This document shows, piece after piece, positions 46,996-57,400 of a stretch of DNA of 64,000 nucleotides (its first letter is position 1; the number at the start of each line of letters is the position of its first letter). The translations under genes and the position numbers were made by a program. The notes below the pieces were generated by a model. It did not search any database. It had not been told where the DNA came from and saw only the letters and a program-made list of their open reading frames with translations. Source of the DNA: Caprella mutica (Eukaryota > Arthropoda > Malacostraca > Amphipoda > Caprellidae); assembly GCA_947561585.1 (NCBI GenBank), contig CANNZV010000949.1:124001-188000 (forward strand). The letters run 5' to 3'.

Positions 46996-47704
46996 ACATT
47001 TTAAAGTGTGGCAGGAAAGTCGCCAGTTTAGTGAAAAAATGGATCCAGCTCGCCACATTTAACCCGCGCACGCATGGGCAACACCTGAAATTTGACTCAA
47101 AAACAGGGTTTACTGTACAGCTAACCACACGTTCATTTGGATAGGTAAAGGTGTCACTCAAATGTAATTTGAAAGGAAAGATGTTGATCTTCTTGCTACG
47201 ATAAACAGAAATTCTGAAAATTTGACCAAATTTGCGAAATATTGGTCCAAAGTCTGTAGATGTTTGAATAAAATATGTTTTGGAGAACATATGCCATTTT
47301 TTTTCTATGGTATTTTCATAATATTTTGTGATGTATTTAGATAGAGTTTTTTATGTTAAATCTGACAGTGTCTTCATTTTTCATCTAACTATTATAATTC
47401 AGAAATTACGAGCAATTTTCTGGAAAAATATTACAAACTGTCTACCTAGGTACACAGCTAGCGTGTGCAGCCACACACCTCACCCGTAGCTTTAGCACAC
47501 AGATTGATCATGAGCAGGTAGTAACTAAACCTATTCTCCCGTCTTACTTCCTACCACCAACTTCAACCCCTATTTGACCTACATCATTAGGAAGAGCTCA
47601 CGCCTCACGGAGACGCGAATTTTGATGCAAGTCAACTCTAATTTTGCTGATATGCCACATCTCACTTTTTGCTGTCTACCTAGGTAGTAGGTGCCCAAAA
47701 GTTG

Positions 47705-47930
47705 AGCGCGGGTTAAGATACTTTAAAGGAGAAATTTAGCTTCTCCTTCTTAGAGAAGATTTTACACTTGAAAACATCCTTTTGCCTGATGGCTGATGCA
47801 TATGTATCTCTTCAGACTATATAAAGAGAGATTTACATGTTATTTACAGGTTTTCCAACTTATTTAACCCCTCAAAAGTCGCCAATATACTGGTGACTTT
47901 GTCCATACTTCAAAACATGGGACTTGGACA
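47705..47930. repeat. Dispersed repeat copy (also at 43140-43385 and 46210-46455)
   Basis: Shares GATGCATATGTATCTCTTCA, ACATGTTATTTACAGGTTTT and ATACTGGTGACTTTGTCCAT with the reverse copy at 46210-46455 and the diverged copy at 43140-43385. Confidence 0.7.
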
Positions 47931-48139
47931 CTTGAAAACATGGGTGTAGTGTGTACATAGATAGAGAGCTGAAATTTGCTGTGCATTATTATTATATTAC
48001 TAAATTATACTAATAATATTAGTACCTATCCTGCCCTAAAACAAAAAAATTTATGTGAATTCTCCTTCCCACTGGAGAGCCTAGTTCGCGGCCGAGTGCG
48101 CTGAATTACTTATTACCCCAGTCGACCCTTCCTTATTTG

Positions 48140-48375
48140 CCAGTCTGTATTTGGTGCACAAAATTCCACTGACTCTTTGAAAAAGCTGAAAAAATCCACC
48201 ATAAATTTCCAGTAATTTGGCTGATCCACCAACATTTTACCCATTTTTCCACCGAAAATTAATGGTAACATAGGAATAAATAGATGAAAATCCACCAACT
48301 TTGCAAGAATATTATTTTCAATGATGAAAAATTCCACCGACAAGTCGGTGGAATTTACCATGAAATACAGTCTGG
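48140..48375. mobile_element. Intact CCAGTCTGTATTT-family MITE with near-perfect 8-bp TSD
   Basis: TIRs CCAGTCTGTATTT and AAATACAGTCTGG bound 236 bp. The flanking octamers CTTATTTG (48132-48139) and CCTATTTG (48376-48383) differ at one base. TSD length suggests a hAT-type element, an inference. Inside are ATTAATGGTAACATAGGAAT and a short TTCCACCGACAAGTCGGTGGAA palindrome. Confidence 0.75.
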
Positions 48376-48383
48376 CCTATTTG

Positions 48384-49908
48384 CTGCACCCAAATCTGGA
48401 TTCCAATTACTGTAAAAATCTGGGGTCTCTGGAGAGGGGAGACTGTTAGAGTTGAGCAAATTTTAAAATACAGTAATAAAATTACGAATTAATGGAAAAC
48501 GCATAAAACGCAGCATTTAGTGTATAAAATTTATCTGTTTCAGTCTTCAGACTGGTTTGTACCTATATCGGTTATCAAGCTCTAAAATTCATATCTTAGA
48601 CTCTTAGTTACCTTTGGCACCTTAAACAATGATCTTTCTCTTAAGGAGAATAAGGACTAGGTATCAGGCTATCAGCAGCAATTTATAATTTCACATTCTG
48701 AGGCTCGACTAGGTATACCTAAATCGAAAGGGGTCCATTTAACTGATCACTATATATTGATATATAAATGAAATGTTGGAGTTACGAAAAAGTATGACAT
48801 AGGTAGTACCAATATTCCAACTTCTTATTGCATCATATTCATATGAAACACTTTAAATTAATCAAAAAGATACAGATTTCTTTTCAAATTCGCCTCCATA
48901 ACAATAACATCTGTTCAAAAGGCGGCCAGTTGTTTTGAAAGAAGTGTTGCCATTTGATTTTAAGGAAATTCCTCTAAAAATTATTTAAATGGTACAGATT
49001 TTCAGCACAAAATAATAATCTTTATTGCTGGGGGAAGACGAAAAATTTCATACTCGCCTGATAACATTAAAATATTTGCAATATTGACTTTATTTTCCTC
49101 AATTTGGACAATGACCAAGTCTCTAGATCGTTTACCCTGTATCGACCTTAAAATTAGTAATTTTCTATACCTACTCTGTCTTGATACAGTTAGTTCATTG
49201 AAAGGTTCTCTTCGGAATATTGCCCCCTCCTTCTGGTTAGTTTCCAGATATTGACTTTATAAATATGACTAGGAAAGTTTTTAATAGCCTTCTCCCCTCG
49301 ACACCAACTAATTGAGGAATACTCAAAAACACCAACAGTATTCAAGCATGTAAAATAACTTAAATGAGCGGATTCAAATAATAAAGAATGAACGATCTGA
49401 AATCTAGAATGTATTACGTCAAGATTTGACTACTTAGATAACTGGAAAATATATAGATCAGCAATTGCCAAGTGAGACCACAATGATAAAAATTATATTA
49501 GTTTGTAGATCCCCTCCACGCACTTCTCAATTATATTAATGAATGCAGTTTATGACTCTAATTTTACTATACATTAAATAAAATCTAGATATCATAATTT
49601 TGTTGAATATTGTTTATATGCGTTATTTATAATCTATAAACTACAATATCCGTTTTACTTCACAGTTGAATATTTTAGGTACAAAGTAAAAGAATGTACT
49701 ACACAGTTCATTTGCATTCAGGACGTAACACAACCTTTAATTAGGCATATGTGTAACAAGATACAAAAAGATATAGATTTAATAAAAAAGACCATAGACA
49801 GATATATAATTAAATTATATAATACTAAGTTATGGACTTATGAGTGACGTCATAAAATGTTGGTTCACCAGAGATTCATACAGAGCACGAATTAAATAAA
49901 TAAAAGAA
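48384..49908. other. Intergenic AT-rich sequence
   Basis: No gene or clear repeat was recognised. Confidence 0.3.
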
Positions 49909-50828
49909 TAGGGTGTCACCGTGTCCGACACTTTTGTTGCCAAACTTCAACATAAGGTTGCATTTGTCGAAATAAACACTTTTTATTCTATGAAGGTATG
50001 GTATAAAATGCGTAGTTAAAGAGTTACAAGGTTAGGAAAACAGTATCTGTACCATTTATTATTATTAATTAACGTCATTTTTTAAATGTTGCGATAAGAA
50101 ACAAAATATTTTTAACAGTAATTATTATGAGCAAAAGAAATTAGGTTACATGTTTGCAAAATGTGTGCTGTTTTCTGGAGTGTGGATGACCAGTGAGTTG
50201 AGTGTGATAGATAATAAGTGTAGTGATAAGTATAGTGATAAGTGTAGTGATAAGTGTAGTGATAAGTATAGTAATAAGTATAGTGATAAGTATAGTAATA
50301 AGTGTAGTGATTAGTGTAAAATTAAGTGTTAGTGATTCAATGTGATGACAAAGGTAAAAGCCTGAAGTAGTGAGAAGGAGGACAGACCCGCTGACAAGGG
50401 TAGCTACAAAAAATCACCTTGACCTTGTGTTCAAACTGCCTCCCATTTGTTGCGATGCAGCAGTTCAAACTTTTGTCCAATGATTGGCGGACGCGAGCAG
50501 ACACCAGGAGTTTCACGAATCCCTGCTGGACAAACGTTTGAACACTTGCATCGCAACAAATTGAACACATTCTGTAAACATATAACCTAATTTAAGATTA
50601 TGTTTCTTGTGCTCCTTATAATTACTGTTGAAAGTGTTTTGTTTCTTATCGCATCATTAAAAAAATAATGTTAACTTATAATAATAAATGGTACAGATAC
50701 TACTTTCCTAACCTTGTAACTCTTTAACTAAGCATTTTAGACCATACCTTCATGGAATAAAAAATGTTTATTTCGACGAATGCAACCTTCAGTTAAAGTT
50801 TGGCAACAAAAGTGTCGAACACCCTGTA
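49909..50828. mobile_element. ~920-bp element with ~250-bp terminal inverted repeats
   Basis: Left arm 49909-50160 matches the reverse complement of about 50570-50828: GGGTGTC, GACACTTTTGTTGCCAAACT, AAGAGTTACAAGGTTAGGAA, TTGCGATAAGAAACAAAA. TA flanks suggest a Tc1/mariner-like MITE. Between the arms are a 12-bp array and a ~115-bp palindrome (50446-50561). No transposase is encoded. Confidence 0.8.
50208..50325. repeat. 12-bp minisatellite, about 10 copies
   Basis: GATAAGTGTAGT and GATAAGTATAGT alternate. It lies inside the TIR element at 49909-50828. Confidence 0.85.
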
Positions 50829-52110
50829 TATTGATGATTAATAATTATTAGAGAAATTTATCAGATATTCTGAGAGAATCACTTTACATGTTATACACAT
50901 TCTGCACTTTCATATAGTATAGTAACACTAATCTGTTAAGATAATAAAGTCTCTTCTATTTGATTTAGGAACTACGTTTCATCAATTAATCTGCTCTATT
51001 ATTAAAGGTCCTCTCCAGGCTCCGGGAAAAAGTAAGTTTATTACATAATATTATAGAACTAAGGTCTAGGATAATTATTCTGCAAACCGCATACAATTAG
51101 GTTCAGTATATATTTTTTATGATTAGCTATTAATATCTGTGTACAACAATTGTGCGAAGCACTAACCTGACACTGAAAAAGAAGATTGTACCTCCACTCT
51201 TTGTTTTGATTTCAAATTTGAATTTAGTAACAAACATTGCGTTTTGGCCTTCGTTTAAGATATTAATTGTTTCCTGAAGTATATAAACGTTTCTATAACT
51301 TTATCCAATTTTATACCTTTACACGAATATTAAATAGATTTATTATACCTAATACCTAGTTGACAATCAAAACAAATGGTGTACATTCATTTTCTTCAGA
51401 CTGAATATTACCAAGCAGAAGTAAAATAAATAATGTAGAGTTTTGATTATAAAAATCTTCCAAAGCATATAAAATTAAAAATATGCTTAAAATTTGATGG
51501 GGTTTGCCGAAAAAGGATAAAAAAAACATTATCCTCGTTGATTAGAGCAATAAAAAATGATTGGAGGGGAACTGTAAGAGATTTCAGGGTAAGTCACCGG
51601 TTTCACCACTAAGCTTATCAGCAAGCTGCTATTTCTTAGTTCATTTACCTTCTTAGGTTCAACACGAATTTAGAGTGCCAAAAGGTTTCTATTTGCATTT
51701 CTTTCTTACATATAAAATTATTTTTGATAGCATAGTAAAGTTTGTAAATATTTCAGTAATGAAGAATTTGCTTTATTTAGCTATTTATTCAACATGTTCG
51801 AGACGACATATCGGTTATAGAGGTTCAATTTCAGCTAAAGGGGCTTATTAAATCTGTTTAATAAGCGGATAAAGATGTAAGTTCTAGGTACTGTTGTCTA
51901 AATCAACTGCTATCATTGAAAAATCCCCACTGAAAATTGCGAAATAGGAGGTTAATTATTCTAAAAAATGTTTATAATTTCAGTAAAGTATGCATTTTGT
52001 CAGTATCGTACAAGAACAGTATTCCAGACAGCTACCACTCCTATTGCATATTCGGGGTATCCCCTAGTGGCTCAAATATGACTCTTACCGTTTGTTCTCA
52101 ATGATTCTGA
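50829..52110. other. Intergenic AT-rich sequence
   Basis: Nothing recognised on either strand. Confidence 0.3.
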
Positions 52111-54337
52111 TGATAAAAATTAGGTAAAAGATATGATTCAAACTAGGTAAGAAGATATGATTCAAACTAGGTAAGAAGATATGATTCAAACTAGGCAAGA
52201 AGATATATAATTCAAACTAGGTAAGAAGATATGATTCAAACTAGATAAGAAGATATGATTCAAACTAGGTAAGAAGATATGATTCAAACTAGGCAAGAAG
52301 ATATATAATTCAAACTAGGTAAGAAGATATTATTTAAACTAGGTAAGAAGATATATAATTCAAACTAGGTAAGAAGATATATAATTCAAACTAGGTAAGA
52401 AGATATGATTCAAACTAGGCAAGAAGATATCATTCAAACTAGGTAAGATATTAGGGATGGGACGATACCAAAATTTTTGCCGATACCGATACTTGCCGAT
52501 AGCGATTATTTACAAAATCAACCGATACCTGCCGATACCGATACTTTGAAAAAAATGCCGATTCTTGCCGATACCGATAATTGCAGTTTTTCAAAGTTTA
52601 TATTTATTAAACTCATTGATACTTGATGAGTTATTAAGTATCAATTATTCTGGTAAGTTTAATGAAGTTCTAACTCAAAACTAACACAGTAATGCTCTTT
52701 CAATGTAGTATAACAATGTGATTTACATATTTCACATTAATTAGAATACATAGATATTAAATAAATAACTTTTCTGATGTGTGTTATCCTGTGGTACTTG
52801 TAATAAATAGGTGAGAAAATGGTCAACAGTAGCTGAATAATTCTTATCTTGAATTTATAGTCAGACACAAAAACCTATTGGTAGATTCCGTATATACTTT
52901 AAATTTTTTATTATTAATGTCATGCATGACATAATAGATAAATAAAAATTATACTTAGAACTTTAGTAGATAGATGGTCAATTATTAGAGCACTATTTAT
53001 AATGAATTATTTATTTCATTTATGACTATAGAATATGAATAATAGAGATTTAATAAAAAAAAAATTATCAAATGAATGAAATTTAAATAATCATACAAGT
53101 ATCGGCTAAGTATCGGCCGATACTTTTCATTATATGCCGATACCGATACCATTGCCGATACTCCACAAAAATGCCGATACTTGCCAATATCGATACAGAT
53201 ACTTCGTCTCATCCCTATAAGATATATAATTCAAACTAGGTAAGAAGATATATAATTCAAACTAGGTAAAAAGATATATAATTCAAACTAGGTAAAAAGA
53301 TATATAATTCAAACTAGGTAAAAAGATATATAATTCAAACTAGGTAAAAAGACATATAATTCAAACTAGGTAAAAAGATATATAATTCAAACTAGGTAAA
53401 AAGATATATAATTCAAACTAGGTAAAAAGATATATAATTCAAACTAGGAAAGAAGATATATAATTCAAACAAGGTAAGAAGATATTATTCAAACTAGGTA
53501 AGAATATATATAATTTAAACTAGGTAAGAAGATATATAATTCAAACTAGGTAAGAAGATATTATTCAAACTAGGTAAGAAGATATTATTCAAACTAGGTA
53601 AGAAGATATATAATTCAAACTAGGTAAGAAGATATATAATTTAAACTAGGTAAGAAGATATTATTCAAACTAGGTAGGAAGATATATAATTCAAACTAGG
53701 TAGGAAGATATAATTCAAACTAGGTAGGAAGATATAATTCAAACTAGATAGGAAGATATAATTCAAACTAGGTAGGAAGATATAATCCAAACTAGGTAGG
53801 AAGATATATTTCAAACTAGGTAGGAAGATATAATCCAAACTAGGTAGGAAGATATATTTCAAACTAGGTAAGAAGATATAATTCAATCTAGGTAGGAAGA
53901 TATAATCCAAACAAGGTAAGAAGATATTATTCAAACTAGGTAGGAATATTTAATCCAAACTAGGTAAGAAGATATTATTCAAACTAGGTAGGAAGATATA
54001 ATTCAAACTAGGTAGGAAGATATAATTCAAACTAGGTAGGAAGATATATTTCACACTAGATAGGAAGATATAATCCAAACTAGGTAAGGAGATATAATTC
54101 AAACTAGGTAGGAAGATATATTTCACACTAGGTAGGAAGATATAATCCAAACTAGGTAGGAAGATATAATCCAAACAAGGTAGGAAGATATTATTCAAAC
54201 AAGGTAAGAAGATATTATTTAAACTAGGTAGGAATATTTAATTCAAACTAGGTAAGAAGATTTAATTCAAACTAAGTAAGAAGAAGAAACTAGGTAGGAA
54301 GATATAAACCAAACTAGGCAAGGAGATACAATCAAAG
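52111..54337. repeat. 24-26-bp minisatellite split by a MITE
   Basis: Unit CAAACTAGGTAAGAAGATAT plus GATT or ATAATT. AAAAAGATAT units dominate 53260-53440 and TAGGAAGATAT units 53680-54200. The array is interrupted at 52452-53217 by a hAT-type MITE. It ends about 10 bp from the DSCC1 stop codon. ORFs at 53665-54198 on the minus strand (IFLPSLNY repeats) are products of the periodicity. Confidence 0.93.
52452..53217. mobile_element. hAT-type MITE with perfect 8-bp TSD
   Basis: TIRs TAGGGATGGGACGA and TCGTCTCATCCCTA (one mismatch) bound 766 bp. The octamer TAAGATAT is duplicated at 52444-52451 and 53218-53225. Subterminal CCGATAC words are repeated many times at both ends. The interior is AT-rich with no transposase, so the element is non-autonomous. 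The target was a minisatellite unit. Confidence 0.92.
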
Positions 54338-54344
54338 TTAACAA

Positions 54345-54450
54345 TCATCTCGTATGTTTGCCGGTGTAGTGCTTTATGCCGTTGTGTGTGGAGCCTCTGG
54401 CAAACTTGGCCAGTAACGAAATGGCAGAACATTTTGCACTCGCCAGGTCT
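54345..54450 (-). CDS. DSCC1: DSCC1 exon 9 (stop codon)
   Basis: Encodes DLASAKCSAISLLAKFARGS and THNGIKHYTGKHTR, then TGA. Its 3' side passes at once into a minisatellite. Confidence 0.9.
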
Positions 54451-57400
54451 CTGGAAAACAACAGATTAACATAAATAAATAGCCAAGTTCAAAAAATCTG
54501 TATTATCATTGAGTTCCTCAACCTAGTTAGCTGTGCTTCCAATAAAAACGGGAATCAAACTTGTACAGTTGTAGCTATACAGCTATTTATATTTATATTT
54601 CAGAATCGGAGCAAAACATATTTATTCAACAAAATTATAGCAGCTTATTCGTGTTGGCAAAATTTTCATTAAAAAAGAATATGAAAAGAAATATATTTCT
54701 AATGCTATATAAATCTTATCGTATTTTTTAGATTCAATTAAAATTTTGTTTTATTCGAAAATGAGTAGGTTTTGGTGAGAGTTCCAATACATATTATTAT
54801 ATGAATTCTTTATAGCCAATTAACAAAGGAATTATCAAAGCCGTGAACATAGTAACAAACTTTGAATAAGTAGCTACCTAGAACCCCTAGGGTACACACT
54901 CCCTGAAACTTGGGAATATTTAACTTAGAAATTATATTTTAAGTCCCAGAATCTAAATCACTGAAAATGAATTTTTGAAACAGATAATTTTTTTAAATAA
55001 TTCAAACACAAACTCACTGTACATATGGCATGATCTCCTTAGCCGTCCATTTATCCTTGAGGTCGAAGAGGTGTTGGAATCTCAAGGCAGGTTCCTGTGG
55101 GAGGCTCTCCACAGGACAGTGACTTATAATGGCTGGTGAGGAGCTTCTGTCTACAAGAGCCAGTCCCTCCAATTGAGACAACTCTGTCATCACCCCTGAG
55201 AGACACAAATAACACTTAAAGAGTTATACTCTGGATCAGTGGTTCTAAAAGTGGGGTGCCCGCAACTCCTTTGGGACCTGGATTGTTTGTAGATTATGTA
55301 AATAAAACATTCATCTTCTTTACTGTTTCATTGAGCATTTTAAATTCTCACATCACAATAACCAAATGACTGTAGCTTTTCAATCTATTTCAATACAATA
55401 TAATGCTCAGGGGGTGCCTGAGAAAAGCAAGGGGTGTGCGAGAAAAATACTTCAAAACCACTGCTCTGAATGACCACAATTTTTAATTTCTGTAGATGAT
55501 TTTAAGTTAATCATTGAAAAACAAATATATATGTATAATGACCCAAGTTAGTCTCAACATAATTGAAGAGTTTATATATAGGGGAAAGTATAACATTTCG
55601 TGTAGGCTTTCCTATGGGTGGTTATAGGGTAAGTTTCAAATTATTGAACGGTTCCACATTTTCGGACAGGTAAGAAACAAGATGTTAAATAGCAAATTGT
55701 CATTTAACTTTTTGTTTTAGTTTGTATCCATGATACCTGCAGATATCATGAATACAAACTAAAATAAAAGTTAAATAACAATCAGCCATATTGATTGAAA
55801 AGATTCATACTCAACGGGAAATCCATATTATTAAGAGGTTATCTAAACTCTGCATTGAAGGTTTTTCAGATATCAAGCTTTCGAATAGAAAGATTTCTAT
55901 TCATCATCAGAAGGGTGGAAAACCTGTACCTGACAATGGAAAGGGTGGAAAACCTGGACCCAACATACAACCATTGACCATAAAATTCATTGTCAGGTCC
56001 AAGTTTTCCACCCTTCTCCTTATGATGAATATAAATCTTTCTATTCGAAAGCTTGAAACCTGAAAAAACTTTCAACTCAAAGTTTAAATAACCTCTTAAT
56101 AATTAGCCATTATATATTTTTTCTCAAGTGCCTGAAAATGAAGAACTGTCCGATAATTCGTAACTTACCCTATATATTATCTCTAGGACACAACATTGAT
56201 AAAATAACTACCTAATTTATTTGAACATACAACTACACTACCTTGTGGTACACTCTGCTCCCAAATAGTGAGAAATTCAGTGAGGTTGAACTTGCCAGTG
56301 GGTTTCAAAAGGACTTCAGCGAATAGTCTCGATACTCTATCATCATTAAGTGCTAGCACATCTTCATTAGAATCATCTGAGGGAAATAGAGAGTTACAAT
56401 GAAAGCACTGCATTTATTTGAAGAACAGTTTAAAGGGGCAGTAAACTTCATAATAAAATGTCATTTTCTCTAATAAAACGATTGCTTAGTAAGAATTAAG
56501 CATTCATGTAGAATTGTAATGTTCAATAAAATCTAATAATGGAAATATATCAATTTATATATAATTAATTTCTTAACAAATGCTAACGGTGATGGCGCCA
56601 CAATCAGTGTCGCCATCTTGTAAACAAACAAATTGAGATAAGTTTCTATCTAGATTCCAGCTTAAGTGAAGAGATGGCTTTATTTTTAAAGTTATGCCTT
56701 CTTGTCTTGAATCTTTTAACAATTTTAACGCAAAAAAGGTTAATTACTGCATACATAAATTAATATGAAAACAACATATATACTCACGTACATACTAATG
56801 AGTGGTAATACTTCCGCTAGGTGTCGCTAATTTTATTATATACTTTTTATATGAACATTTTAAAAATAAACGAGCATTCAAATATTACATAATTAAATAT
56901 TCTGAATCGATTTAAAACAAATTTGGTGATTGTTTTATTTTAAGATGATAACCACTTACCATTAGCTTTGAAATAATAACCAAGACAAAGCTCCACAACT
57001 TCTTTTGGCTCAACTCCATCAAGTCGCTGGAAAATATCCTTCTTAGAGATGTTATCCAGTGGCCACTGATTGTCTTCTATGATACCTAGAATGTCTGAGA
57101 CAACTTTGAACTTGTAATCAAACTCCAGCACTCTCCAGTTACCTGTAAGAAAAAATATTAAAATTAGCTGATTAGATCAAAAGATTAATTAACTAGTATT
57201 CACTAATCAATAAATTATATGTTATTTTTAACTCATTTAGTTCTATCTGTGAAGAATGAGAAACAAAACTTCTAAGAAAGGAGAGAAAAAAACACAAACT
57301 ATAGTTATATAAAAAACAATTTACCCACAGTGGTCATGATCGCAGGAAAGCTACTCGTTATCAAATGAAATTGGAATTTATAAAAAGTTAACAGTGGTTA

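Larger units (their letters stand above)
44455..48126. mobile_element. 3.7-kb TIR/foldback element with repeated GGGTAATTYGGCGCA motifs
   Basis: Left end GTCGACTGGGGTAATTTGGC mirrors the right end ATTACCCCAGTCGAC. Internally, words like GGGTAATTTGGCGCA recur in both orientations at about 44462, 44492, 45363, 45386, 45916, 45941, 46132 and 46152. Arms at 45140-45350 and 45590-45850 are inverted relatives, and 45960-46190 is a further inverted copy of the left subterminal region. It also contains the tandem block at 44630-45120 and inverted MITE copies at 46506-46995. No transposase was found. Confidence 0.65.

Noticed and set aside
46962..47290. 60- and 106-codon ORFs
   Set aside because: They overlap on opposite strands within inverted MITE sequence and resemble no protein.
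50337..50570. 78-codon ORF as a real gene
   Set aside because: It lies across a palindrome between the arms of a TIR element and has no recognisable domain.
53665..54198. Minus-strand ORFs with IFLPSLNY repeats
   Set aside because: Products of the 24-bp periodicity of the array beside DSCC1.
55791..56075. Overlapping 60-90-codon ORFs on both strands
   Set aside because: They are mirror images caused by the inverted repeat inside the foldback MITE.
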